From: Ectobius pallidus
Lineage: Eukaryota; Arthropoda; Insecta; Blattodea; Ectobiidae
Reading direction: 5' to 3'
NCBI GenBank assembly: GCA_964059195.1
Contig: CAXKWD010000007.1
Coordinates: 22,021,023-22,085,022 of the forward strand
DNA length: 64,000 nt
Below the pieces are notes generated by a model. The model was given only the letters and a program-made list of their open reading frames with translations. It was not told the DNA's origin and ran no database searches. Positions 23,241 to 33,919 of this stretch are shown in pieces; position 1 is the stretch's first letter; every line of letters begins with the position of its first letter. Position numbers and translations under genes: made by a program.

Positions 23241-23902
23241 CGTTAGAATGAACAGAATTCAGAATACGTATAAACAATGAAATATGAATAACTTGGTATT
23301 CCAAGACATCATTACAACGTCAAAATAATATCAATAAGATTTAAAATTTAAAAATTCTGAATTACAATACAAGTTTATAGCATGTTAACATCAGTCAAAT
23401 TAAAACATTCTGCTATTAAAAAACTCCTCAAGGCTATAAACAGGGTTAGACATCAGTGTTGATCTGATTGTTCTTTTAAAAACCGGTACCGATAGGTTTT
23501 TTATTTCATCGGGGAGACTATTCTATAATTTTAAAGCTACAAAACTGTATTTACATCTATATACATAAATATTCGATCGTAGCGATAATGGCAAACATTG
23601 TGACTACCATCATGAAGAAATAATATTAATAATAAAAAACATACCATTATAATATTATTAATAATAGTTACTTTAATAAAAAGAAACTGTTTTATTTTAC
23701 AATGTTAACGGGATATATCACCAGTTTCTTTAAAAAAAGAAATATTTTTTCATCGTCAATTTTTCTTTGTTTTTAAAGGACGTTATTTACTTCCTCCCCC
23801 CCCCAAAAAAAAAGTGAAAAAATGGTCATGCCATCAAAATTTCAGACTTGATAAAATTCACAGAAAAGTGCGTCTGAAAGCAAATAAAACACAATAAATA
23901 AT
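23241..23902. other. Unassigned AT-rich sequence
   Basis: Nothing is supported apart from a C9A9-like run at about 23799-23813. Confidence 0.45.
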
Positions 23903-23914
23903 TCTAAAGTTTCA

Positions 23915-24087
23915 AAACACTTTCCGTAACGCACTTTATTTACCTTGGTAAACTCTGCTGATGATGCAGAAACACCCCCTGCGAAACGGTCGTCCAGAAG
24001 TTTACCAAGGTAAATAAAGTGCGTTACGGGAAGTGCTTTAATGCAATTATTTTAATACACAACGCTAAAGTGGGACACAGGAATGAA
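23915..24087. mobile_element. 173-bp hammerhead-containing insertion with 12-bp target duplication
   Basis: TCTAAAGTTTCA occurs at 23903-23914 and again at 24088-24099, bracketing a 173-bp segment. Its first 125 bp form a giant inverted repeat closed by a hammerhead ribozyme core; the remaining 48 bp are AT-rich. Hammerheads in insect genomes are known chiefly from the pseudo-LTRs of Penelope-like elements, which make target duplications of about this size. The segment is therefore best read as a severely truncated Penelope-like or related copy. The family assignment is an inference; the duplication and the motif are directly visible. Confidence 0.7.
23955..23997 (+). ncRNA. Hammerhead ribozyme, type I, minimal stem III
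   Basis: All conserved core elements occur in order: stem I strand CTG (23955-23957), CTGATGA (23958-23964), stem II GCAG/CTGC (23966-23969 with 23979-23982), GAAA (23983-23986), a two-pair stem III (A23986-T23993, C23987-G23992) with loop GGTC, cleavage nucleotide C at 23994, and the return strand CAG (23995-23997). An unpaired T at 23965 sits where stem II usually begins. The very short stem III is typical of hammerheads in Penelope-like elements, which are often more active as dimers. Outside the core, stem I is extended by 41-base arms (23914-23954 with 23999-24039) that match at 39 positions. Confidence 0.8.
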
Positions 24088-24099
24088 TCTAAAGTTTCA

Positions 24100-25723
24100 T
24101 TTAAGTACTTAACAAAAATCTGGTTATGTGGCCTTTTTATTTTTTTCGCAAGAGGAAATTTAAACAGGATAGTGCCTCATAGCAAAAGACATAACGTATG
24201 AATTGATGAAAGTAAATGCACATTGCAATTATTGTACTGAAGCCAGTATTTCAAGGAAGACGGCCACTGCTTATGGAATAGGGACAGTTTATTTCAGTCA
24301 ATTGTAAATCCTAATTTCTCTCAATCCTTGGCTTTACGGATGTAGTCTGGGTGGCTCGAAAAGCGATTTGTAAAGAACTGTGTTGTGGACGGCTTAGAAA
24401 TAGAAAACCCGTTGTATGAATACTCAAAACAGAGTACTTGTTGATCGCAATCAGCATTTCGTACGGTCGTGACGTGTGCAAAATACGGTGTTTATGAGTA
24501 ATAAATATATGACATGAGCTTGTACCGCTTCGAGTGCAGCACTGGTCCTCCTACACCTCCCCACTACAGTGCTGAATACTCTGCTGGAGAACATGATGCA
24601 TCATTTGATATTAATAAATTTCATTTTGACCAAAAAGGGTGAATTTATTCTAAATCATTTTCTCCTTATACCCTCTAATCAAAGACAACACACTGTATCC
24701 TTAAGGAGCTGGACCCAATTTATTGTGATAGCTGTTTTCCTTCGATAACATTAAAATTAAGCACTAGGCCTACATATACAGAAAGTTGTGTCGCTCAATG
24801 GGAGGCCAATCTAAATTATTAAAACCAATATATGTACATGCTAAAAACAATAAAAGGACGTAAACCACTATGTAGGCCTACACCTTCAATAGTTAAAAGA
24901 CAAAATTACAATAAAAATCACAGTAAAATAATTGGTCCTTGTAGGCTTACCAAACTATACACAATACAGTATACAGTATATAAACTTCTTAGAGTTTTAC
25001 ACTATATTATGTAGGTTTAAGAATATCCAAACGTATGGAGTATCCAATTAGAACTGCTTTGAGTTTTATGTGAATAGACTGTGAAAGATGATATCCAGAT
25101 CACCTATGGTGTATAAGAGTTTGGTTCACATTTATAAAATACAGAAGAGAAATACTTGCTAAGTAGAATGTCTTAAAATTGTTTGGCTTACAGTAATTAT
25201 TTTGGACTTTCCAGCAGTGCGTCGCAGCTTCTTATGATGGTATCCAGTGTGTTATACTAGGTCTATGAAGATGCATTTCGGCAATATTCATTTGCCATCT
25301 TCAGTTCCTTTGTATGCTGAACCGGAACTTTATGGGTTGACTGTATATCATAAGTTGCAGGTTTTGCTGTAGTGATGCACGTGAGCAGTAACTAAGCAGA
25401 AAGATGCTGGATGGTTAATTACCGACACTGGGTGTAGGAAGTTCGAGGTTCCACCATGATAGTAAAAATGGGAAATGGGTACCGTACACTAGGCCTGTCC
25501 TATAAAATATAATATTACCATCGGATTTGCTACTTTACCTCGCCATAATAACTGGTATAAGTAAACTTGTCGTTACTTATTGCAAGAGTCGTTTAAGAAT
25601 TGTCTAACCTTAGTCTTTTTTCTCATTTCAGGTAAGTGAAGACAGCAGATCAATGTTATTTCACTGGGCCTTCGTACCAGAACTTTCCGAGTCAGTAGGC
25701 CTACCCAAAATGGATTGCTGTAA
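24100..25723. other. Unassigned sequence
   Basis: No supported gene in 1.6 kb. Several TAGGCCTA palindromes occur (24765, 24873, 25696). Confidence 0.45.
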
Positions 25724-25731
25724 GTAATAAC

Positions 25732-26510
25732 TAGGGACCGGATTTTTAGGTTTTTAAAAACACTGTTTTAGGTTTTCCATTAGGTGAAATAGTTTTTTTT
25801 AGGTTTTTGTCCAAAATATCGTTTTCGGGTAGAATAATCGGTTTAATGAATTTGAATGTGCTACATAGGATTCAATACATAATACTTGTAAAGTTTAACT
25901 TAACAAAATTGACTTAAATTTGTGTAAACTTGCTTTAGGACAATATTATACAATTGAAGAAAGAAAGCATAAACAATCAAAAGAAGCAGTGAAAATAAGA
26001 TTGTCTCACATTTCCTGGTTACAGTATATCACTAAGTATATCAAGATTCTCAACTGTGAAGTTCTTCCTGTTATCTCTTAGAATACATTTGAAGGCAGAA
26101 AATGTCCTTTCAACCTCACATGACGTCAACAATGGTTGTTCGTACGAATATTTTAAAAGGAATACGCCGGTACTCTTACACTTCCTCTCTTGATACTGTC
26201 ATCCTAGACGACATTGGGTTGAACGAAACGCTGATGGTATTAATTTCAACCCGACAAAAATTGTCTCTCCGCAAAATATCGATTTATCAACTGACAAACA
26301 AAAAGACAAAAAAGTAGCCTAAATTAGATATTTTAGGTTTTATATCACGTTTAGGTACATTTAGGTTTTTATACCCCATTTAGGTATTTTTAGGTGCCAC
26401 AGAATTAATGTGGGTGAATCCTATGGACATGATTCGAAAAAGTGTATGATCGCTTTTTGTTTTGGAAGTAAGAAAAAAAAATAGGTAAAAACCTAAGAAT
26501 CCGGTCCCTA
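25732..26510. mobile_element. hAT element, 779 bp, perfect 8-bp target duplication
   Basis: GTAATAAC flanks both sides (25724-25731, 26511-26518). The ends are inverted repeats, TAGGGACCGGATTTTTAGG on the left and the complement of TAGGGACCGGATTCTTAGG on the right. Many TTTTAGGT words cluster near both ends. An 8-bp duplication, a TAGGG start and a transposase C-terminal relic inside (26019-26122, minus) all agree with hAT. It is internally deleted and non-autonomous. Confidence 0.9.
26019..26122 (-). pseudogene. hAT transposase C-terminal (dimerisation) relic
   Basis: On the minus strand a short frame reads CEVERTFSAFKCILRDNRKN, then FTVENLDIL, ending at a stop at 26019. The E-x-x-F-S-x-x-K ... 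R-x-x-x-x-x-E-N pattern is that of the hAT dimerisation region (in intact proteins, roughly 'ERxFSxxkxxxxxxRxxLxxexl'). The rest of the transposase is deleted. Position inside matching hAT termini supports the call. Confidence 0.7.
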
Positions 26511-26518
26511 GTAATAAC

Positions 26519-27007
26519 TTACCGCACCGGTAATTCTTTTAATATTTTCATTTATTATAGTTATCAGTTACTATTACTAGTCATTTGTAGTGTTAACAAA
26601 AACAACTCAAAAGGAAGTTGGATAGTGCACATAATATTATATATAGACCTATAAGGTATACTTATGTTTAATATAAGAGTGATATCTCCCATGTAAATAT
26701 TTCGGCTGTAAAGTGTAAGTTACATAGTTTCAAGTAATGTAAGATACATAACTAATTTGTATTAAGAGATTTTTGCTCAATGGGTTCAATTTTTCCTGTT
26801 ACAGCATAAAATCTCCCAGTGCATGGCCGCCACTGACTTCTAACATTTGTAAAAATTCAAAACAAAGGAACTTCGTTGTTAACACTGGAGTTGTGAATAA
26901 AAAACTAATGCAGTGGCGGCCAGTCATGTGATTTGTCTGTACATTTTGCAGATTAAGGAAACAATGATATAGCTTTGATGAATGATTAAGAATCAGGGTT
27001 TTATCGA
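26519..27007. other. Unassigned sequence with outward-facing short inverted repeat
   Basis: TGGCCGCCACTG at about 26824 and CAGTGGCGGCCA at about 26911 are exact reverse complements, 75 bp apart. No element around them could be completed. Confidence 0.4.
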
Positions 27008-27222
27008 TCACTAAGAAGGCATGAAATCAATTTAATTGAAATTTTAACCCTATTTCGCTTTATTATTGTCTTATGAGCACCAAATTGTAATGACTTTAAT
27101 ACCCTATGCTATGGCATAGACATTTTACGTCATATAGGAAAAATCTCCTAATAAAAGTTGCTTATCTGTGTTCCCTCTATACACAGATAAAATATTTCGG
27201 TATTATTCATTAACACCCTGTA
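27008..27222 (-). mobile_element. Second, truncated copy of the 653-994 MITE family
   Basis: From CGATCACTAAG to AACACCCTG, followed by TA, this is the inverted counterpart of about 653-865, including AAATATTTTATCTGTG and GAGCACCAAATTGTAATGAC-like blocks. The opposite terminus is missing. Confidence 0.6.
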
Positions 27223-27759
27223 GGTGATTGCATACAGAATACAGTTGTGAATTTGTGCGCACACAGAATACATTTGTGAATTGTACGCACTATTTAAAAC
27301 TTCATCACTCCTTTAATTTAATAACCTGTGGAACAAGATGTTGGTGTCTTGGATAAATTTATTTGGACCGCAGTGAAGGTGGTACAATTTCAAGTGTTTT
27401 ATATCCAGGAAGTTTGGGCCAGCTTCTGTAGCGCTTCGCCGCAGCCCAGGTCAGGGGTCAGGAACTTAACACTGGCGAACTCTAGAAGACGTGATGAAAT
27501 TAAAATTTATTCCACATTCACAATAGCTTCATAAAGGTATCAAATCACTTCATATTATTTATGCACTAAGCCGTACAAGAAAAGATTCGTTAATTCTTTG
27601 CAGAGATTAAAAAAGACTTTAAAAAAATACCGGTTGCTGTAATGAAACACTGGAATTATTCTTTTTACTATAGGCTATAGGACATGATTTATTCGCTCCG
27701 AAAATCGGCACGATCACAATGCATAAGAGATTATTATTATTGTTATTGCTATTATTGTT
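27223..27759. other. Unassigned sequence
   Basis: No supported gene. A short near-duplication of ACAGAATACA..TTGTGAATT lies at 27235-27285, and a TTATTATTATTG-type tail belonging to the adjacent retroposon starts at about 27730. Confidence 0.4.
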
Positions 27760-28275
27760 AAGTGCCAGATTGGTAGTTTATGAAATTGTGTGGGGACGTG
27801 AAAATGTCTGTCTGTCCGTGTGTATGAACGCGCACAACTCAAATAGGGCTACGCTTTATCGGATTTTTATGAAACTTGGTATACGCATTTATAACGTCCA
27901 TGGGAAGAAGCCTATTGATATTGGACCAAATCGGTTGACCGATACCGGAGTAATGCCCGATTTTATGGTAATATATTATAAATAATCTATCAAATGCAAA
28001 TCAATTCTCATGGCAACATACTGTTTTACAATGTTCATACACGGCTTTGAAAGTTGCAATGCAGGTAGCTCTGACAAGTAACACTACCCACATATTCCTT
28101 CACATATGCTTATCAAACTAGACCTTTGTTCTTCCATAAGCCCTATTTCATGAATCGGTCTAGAGCTTAACTCGGAAATCGATTAAAAAATAACTTATTT
28201 TCTGTATTCATAATTGCAATTATCATCGATTAAACAAAAGCATTCTGGCACTTTGTTATATCAGTTTACCTGGTT
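27730..28275 (-). mobile_element. 0.5-kb retroposon family, copy B (uninterrupted)
   Basis: On the minus strand it runs from CCAGGTAAACTGATATAAC through the family blocks to CTGGCACTTAACAATAATAG with an (AAT)n-like tail. Its length without tail (about 500 bp) equals copy A once the SINE and one duplication of copy A are removed. It shows the empty site of that SINE near 28118-28140. An 88-codon plus-strand ORF across it is not conserved in the other copies, so the element is taken as non-coding. Confidence 0.65.
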
Positions 28276-29649
28276 TATTATTATTATTATCATTATTATT
28301 ATTATTTTAAGCTTTAACTATCTTCGGGAGTTTAGAGTTAATTTTACACTACACTGACAATGAAGTAAGTTGGGGAGATATCGTTAATAACCGGTCTTTA
28401 AAGACGATGTCCTAAATAGTTAAGCTATGTTGATAACAGTTTCGCCACTTTCCAAGTGTTATTGGCCAATGTCGTAACGAATTCTATTTTTCGTCAGTTC
28501 AACTGCATAACATTGCAGCAGATCAGAAATAAATCCCTGTATTGAACATTTTGTGGAGCTGGAGGAAGCTTTCAAGTTGACAAAAGGTAAATAAATAATT
28601 CTCAGAGAAGCAATTCAACAAACAGTATATGAGGAGCCTATCAGGGGTGTTAATGCAAAACTAAATGTAGAAGCAGAAAGTGTAAGGGTCGAGCACTAGT
28701 ATTCTATTTAATTCAGAGTGTCATGGAAGTCTACGTTGTGAAAACAAGTAAGAGTTAACTTTTTTTCTATAAAAAGGACGTGTTTTGGGAGTTTGTGTTG
28801 TGGAAACAAGTATTAAAATGCTTTGTTCAATATGAAAGGAAATAAATAGTGCATTTTGGGACAACGATGTCCTTATTTTCTATATTTATCAACTTTCGAC
28901 TGGCCATTCACGTCATTGTCTGGACAATGTGTGATAATGTGTATTTTTCATGTGAAGTAGGCCTATACAAGAATTCCCTATGCTCTTTGGACTGTTACGT
29001 AAATATCCGGCCATTGACATTATTCGCTAAAAAAAACAGTGATAATGGGAAATGATGTAAATGCCCGGACAATAACGTTATTTCCTATACATGATCCAAG
29101 TTGTGCACGGAACAAAAATATACAACAGACTTACCTTGACTGTGTCCTGTCGTTTCATTGGTTAATCGCACCAACGCATACTCCACGATAGTGCGACAAG
29201 CTCAGTCAGATGTTTACTTCCATTCCGCACACATCGTACAATTATTTATATTTTATGTAATTGTGAAAACATAAGTTCTGTTTGTTAAGTGAGTTGCTTT
29301 CTTTCGTATTTATATCATATTTTTAAAAACATATATCAAGCAAACAAGATTTCATTTCTTTTTATCATTGCCTTGGCAAATTAGTTGTTCTGAAGAAAAA
29401 CAAGTGACTTAAGTTACTAAATACAAGAAGTATTTTACAACATAATTAATTCGTTATACTTTTCAATTACATAATGTGTGATGAAGTATGCTACACCACA
29501 TACTGTAAGTAAAAGTAATAGGTAAGGCCTGAAATATTTAGTTTAATAGAAGAAAATTGCGAGCTAAGGCCTTCAGAATTTACGTCACCAAATGTGCGAG
29601 GAAAAGGTTAGTCCAGCGGCGAGAAGATACAGATTGTAAATGTGTACAA
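28276..29649. other. Unassigned AT-rich sequence
   Basis: No gene, terminal repeat or tRNA-like structure is recognised in this 1.4-kb stretch. Confidence 0.45.
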
Positions 29650-29692
29650 AAAATCGGGAATCGAACCCGGGATTCTTGGGGCTTAATCTAAA
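29650..29692 (-). mobile_element. tRNA-like B-box fragment of a SINE
   Basis: The minus strand reads CCCGGGTTCGATTCCCGA, a perfect T-arm with the B-box GGTTCGATTCC. No A-box, anticodon arm or acceptor stem is present, so this is a SINE head fragment rather than a tRNA gene. Confidence 0.5.
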
Positions 29693-30574
29693 AAAGAAAG
29701 TTCAATTGACTTTACTATATGTAATCGACTAAACAGTCTCAAACACGAACTCTTGTGAACTGTGCTTTGTACTTTCTCATTCGGTTGTTTACTTTTGCTC
29801 CGTACACATATTGGATCAAGTACGGAAACGGATTTAGGAGTATAAGATACTATAGCTCTCGTATACTTTGCATGCTGCGATCAGACGGGCAGGTTACATA
29901 GCATGGGACTAGCGTTTCCTTGATGAGGAGAACTGGTTTGCTTCAGATTTAAATAGAATTAAAATGCAGTGCACGATGTGCAGGTGAAACCACGTGTGTG
30001 TACACCAACATAAACACCAGTTTCGGTAGTGCGTTTATGGGCCTTGTAATGTACCATTCAGAATAGCGTAGCATTACCAATTAGGTAATTGAGATCCAAC
30101 CAGCCCTCGGCCAAGTGCATTTCACTTCATTTGCACTTTGTCTGAGTTTCAGGCTGTTAACCACTCTGGTATTCTTCTTTCTTTCCCTTTAGGCATAATG
30201 GTAGATTAATACAACCACTATTAATGTGGCCTGTCTTAGATTTATGTGGGATACCTTGAATCAGCTGTCATAGTTTTCTGTATTTAATTATACAAGAATT
30301 TTTCGCGAATTTTATTTTGGGACATTTCTGGTTGTACTTAATATATGTATCATAAAAAATATGTAACATAATTAGCTAAAGTGTGAACGGCTTCACCTTA
30401 TACCCCCGTTAATGTAAAGTATTTAAGATCAACCTAGGAAGTCTGGGGCTAGGATATAATAAGAAGATCATATATTAAAATTGATTAAATCTAGTGTTAG
30501 GCCATATGTATATAGGCCTACATCTATGACTGCTGACAGAATGTAATATTCGTTAGCTAATAATAAACCCCTCG
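29693..30574. other. Unassigned sequence
   Basis: No feature can be supported apart from one TAGGCCTA palindrome at 30513. Confidence 0.4.
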
Positions 30575-30847
30575 TTGGAAAAGATGAAATTCATGAATGT
30601 CGATATGGCTAACCAACCCGAGATTATTAACAAATACATTAACACAAAAAGGAAACTTCTCAAAACCATTGCCAACATCAAATTCAACAAAACGTGTAAA
30701 AACTTAAACTTAAACCCCAAATACGTCAACATCAATAGTAGCATTAATAATGCAACTTCTAACACTACCATTCGACAAGCCAAAAGGTTATGGATCTTCA
30801 ATGAATTGAACCTCATAGGCCTACATAAAAAGAAAAACTTCCATTAA
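30575..30847 (+). pseudogene. Possible Penelope-like element ORF fragment (N-terminal region)
   Basis: The 90-codon ORF is lysine- and asparagine-rich, with a helix-forming KYINTKRKLLKTIANIKFNK segment followed by CKNLNLNPKYVNINSS and a basic RQAKRLWIFNELN segment. This layout (heptad-like basic helix, an 'FxxxCkxxxlxPkyl' step, then another helix) is how I know the region ahead of the reverse transcriptase in Penelope-like elements. No catalytic motif is included and the fragment stops abruptly. The similarity is by pattern only, and a random AT-rich ORF remains possible. Confidence 0.4.
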
Positions 30848-31142
30848 TGCAGTATAAGAGCAAGTCAATACATTTTATGATGTGTACTGTGCCCGTATCC
30901 ATACCGGCAGGCACTTAGTCAATACTGCCATCAGACTTTTAATTCTTGCAGATCTCAAGCTGGAACAGGTGTACTTTGAGCGGAGTCTTTTGAGAGAATG
31001 GCATGAGTACATATTTTCCGCAGAAGCAGACTCATGAGGACTGGATCTAGTTGGTGTATTTAGATGATAAATTTAGTTTACATGAAAACATACAATATAA
31101 AGAAAACACTTATTTCTAAGTAATTTTTAACTATTTCTTCAA
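30848..31142. other. Unassigned sequence
   Basis: No feature is supported here. Confidence 0.4.
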
Positions 31143-31796
31143 TCTCTATATATATAAAAGGCTTTGTCCTGACTGACTGAATGAATGACTGACTGACTGA
31201 ATGACAGGAATCAACGTACAGCCTAAACTATAACAGGTAGAGACTTGGAATTTTGACAGTGCCTTCGTTTTCTAATGTAGATGCTCACTAAGAAAGGATT
31301 TTGAAAAATTCTGATTCTAAATGCCAAAAATGAGTGGAAACCGGGCAGAAAACGTGCATTTTTTGCGTTTCCGAAGCGTAATATATTTCAATGTCAAATC
31401 AATTACAGCTGGCTTTGGCTATTTTTGTCAAACCTTGGAAATGAAACTTTCGCGATCGCTTGAATGTTGTAGCTCACGCTGGTCGATTCATTTGTTTTTA
31501 ATGTCAAGGCATGCATACATATGAAATTTTCAACCTAATCCCGAAGAGGATTATTCTTCTTCTTCTTCCTATTATTATTATTATTATAAGTGGGATAATC
31601 AACATAGGCCTAAATATGGTCAAACGTTGTTCGATTTGGACGAAACTCACTGTACAGGGGTTTTCTGGGCCAAGGACAATCGTGGTATGTAGTCCACGTG
31701 ATTAAGGAGTTAATAAATATAATGATATAACTATTATGCTCTTGATTTTTAATTTTTGAAATAATTATCGCGGGCGAAGCCGCGGGCACATGCTAG
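31143..31796 (+). mobile_element. Non-autonomous Helitron, 654 bp
   Basis: It begins TCTCTATATATATAAAAGGC and ends GCACATGCTAG. The 3' CTAG is preceded 7 bases upstream by a GC hairpin (CGCGG-GCGAAG-CCGCG). It lies between host A (31142) and T (31797) with no duplication. TC start, hairpin, CTRR end and A/T target are the defining marks of Helitrons. The GACTGACTGAATGAATGACT tract near the 5' end is common in arthropod Helitrons. Two ORFs (67 and 64 codons) inside are not recognisable. Confidence 0.85.
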
Positions 31797-31855
31797 TATA
31801 GATATATAAGCATTCATGAGCCACAGATTATTGTCTCTGTTGGACACTACATGAG

Positions 31856-31940
31856 AATATTATAGGAGAAAAATTCCTCCGGCACTGGGACTTGAACCCA
31901 GGACCTCCCAGTGCCGGAGGAATTTTTCTCCTATAATATT
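31856..31940. repeat. Perfect 35-bp palindrome with 15-nt tRNA T-loop-like spacer
   Basis: 31856-31890 is the exact reverse complement of 31906-31940, with the spacer CTTGAACCCAGGACC between. On the minus strand, spacer and inner arm read CCTGGGTTCAAGTCCCAG, which is a tRNA T-arm with the B-box GGTTCAAGTCC. A SINE-type tRNA head therefore appears to have been copied into a snapback. Zero mismatches across 35 bp suggests a recent origin or continuing gene conversion. Confidence 0.9.
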
Positions 31941-32074
31941 ATCATTTCTTCAATGTTTTTACTAGATATTTTTCTAAGATCGGAAGTTCTATTATGGAAT
32001 GTTGCGTCTATTTTTTCGTACACCTCGCACATGGACTCTTTCCATAACGGCATTAAATTTTCGGTCTATGGTAT

Positions 32075-32465
32075 TAGTGTCCACCGCTGTGCCGGAGGGG
32101 ATCGTTCGCTCTTTTTCACGCAGCGGGCCCGCATACAATTCCTGGGTGAGGTTTTTCCGGGGTTTTCCTCACCTGTGAGAGGAATGTCAGATAACTTCAG
32201 GCCCTTATGATGTCATCTGGCCATCATTATCATCTTCGTCCCATCCTCGCCTTGTTTGGCGTAAGTGTGTGTGTGTGAATGGTGTGTCTCGTCCAATGTG
32301 TTCGTGTTGACTCGGAGGTGGCCCCGGCATTGGGCTGATCATCCATCCGGGGAGGCCCTCCATGGCCTTGTCTGGTCAATAAAAATATGTATGATTGTGA
32401 TCGTCTCCCGACAGGTCGCGGTTCTATAAGGCCCGGGCGGCGTGGGCCGCATAAACGGCCCTACA
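32075..32465 (+). mobile_element. SINE with GGTTTTTCCGGGGTTTTCC core
   Basis: The GC-rich block contains GGTGAGGTTTTTCCGGGG and TTTTCCTCAC, a core I recognise from tRNA-derived SINEs of cockroaches and other insects. The 5' tRNA-like head is degenerate (CCGCTGTGCCGGAGGGGATC region). The 3' part, from GCATTGGGCTGATCA through GGTCGCGG..CTGTAAGGCCCGGGCGGCGTGGG, recurs at 50090-50230. It does not code. Confidence 0.6.
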
Positions 32466-33919
32466 ACGGGAGAGGTTAAACTGAGAGAAAAATGAAGACA
32501 TACGAACAGAAAAAAATATTGGTGTAAATTGCTAAAACGATTAAGTTACATCTTACACTAAATGACTTAACCACATATTCACCCTAGTTTTTTATTATTT
32601 TTTTTTTATTTTATTAATTCATTACACCGACTTCCAGATATACTACAAAATAAAATGTGTTTTATAGTAGGCCTATACCAAACTACTGAAGTCTTCATTT
32701 GTAACTTACATTTCACACTATAATACTCAATAAAACTTTTATTCTGTTATTCAATCCTATCCGAAAGTCCATTATTTCTGACAAATCGAGTAGGCCTAGC
32801 TCAAAACACCTATGAATAAAACGACATTTGCGAAATAGTTCAGGAACCTCTTAAAATTGCTGAAAATTAATATTCTTAGCAAACTATTAGCATAGTAACA
32901 AATACTACAAAATTATCAAGAATATGAAACAACTTTCCTCATAGCTTTATTTTTTAAACAAAACAGTTATTGCCTCTTAACAACGTTAGCATACCCAACC
33001 CACTGTACCGTACAAGAATGTAGTAAGCTCCCACAATTTAACAAGGTACATTTGTTGCAGAATTATGCCACCGCTCTTTTTGAAGTATAGCGACGTTTTG
33101 AATTGAGGTTTGTCTCATTATTTTTCCCCGCATACTCCACTGAGAAATCAAAGCGATTTACGAGCTCCGAACCCAGTCCGGTCTTATTCTGACCCCGACC
33201 TCTGTCTTGAGAAATATTCCTCCACTCATTATGGCAATGACATAAACTACTCCCGGCAACCACAGGGTGTTCTGAAAAGTGATTTCCCAGTTTGTTACGG
33301 TAATTTTATTCTGCTCCGAATAATTTAGAGTGAACTGAAAAGTATCACGCCGCTTACAGGAATCTGGTAAATTTTATTGCCTGTAAATATATCTATGGAA
33401 ATACTTCTTTTCTTAAAGAATTCGTACTTTACAATTGTTTATTCCATGCTATGTGGAATTTCTTAAGTTTAACGTGCTCCACGAAAAACCAGAACATAGG
33501 CCTATTTATTTTGAAAAAAAAAATACTCTACCGACTTGAATGAAAATGCTCATTTAAAAACATTTCCATGAGAAATAAAATGGCTATATTAGTTTTTCTG
33601 TACACATTACTTATGGGGTATTGATTCTAGTCCATTTCGATTGCTGTAGTCTGTCTCCATACTGAAGTTGTAGAGAGAATTAAATGAACATTTCTGTGTC
33701 CACATTTCTTTATAACATTAATATTTACCGATATAGAAGCGCAGATGCACATTAATATAATTACTTTACATTGATGAATTTTATTTTCGTAGATGTAGAA
33801 TGAATCTTAAATGTAGTAAAGCGTCTTCCGCCTGTCACCACTAATACAAGATAGCACTAAAATCACAATTCCAGAAAATCCAAGTTGAAAATTTACTGGA
33901 ACTTTTTACCATTTGAAAT
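32466..33919. other. Unassigned AT-rich sequence
   Basis: No supported gene in 1.45 kb. Near 33274 the sequence ACAGGGTGTTCTGAAAAGTG looks like one end of a TA-target MITE, but no partner end was found. TAGGCCTA occurs at 32668, 32791 and 33497. Confidence 0.4.

Noticed and set aside
26815..26935. A complete MITE with CAGTGGCGGCCA ends
   Set aside because: The two copies face outward, so they cannot be the two termini of one element at this spot. No outer partners were found.
29657..29668. A tRNA gene on the minus strand
   Set aside because: Only a T-arm/B-box is present. There is no anticodon arm, D-arm or acceptor stem.
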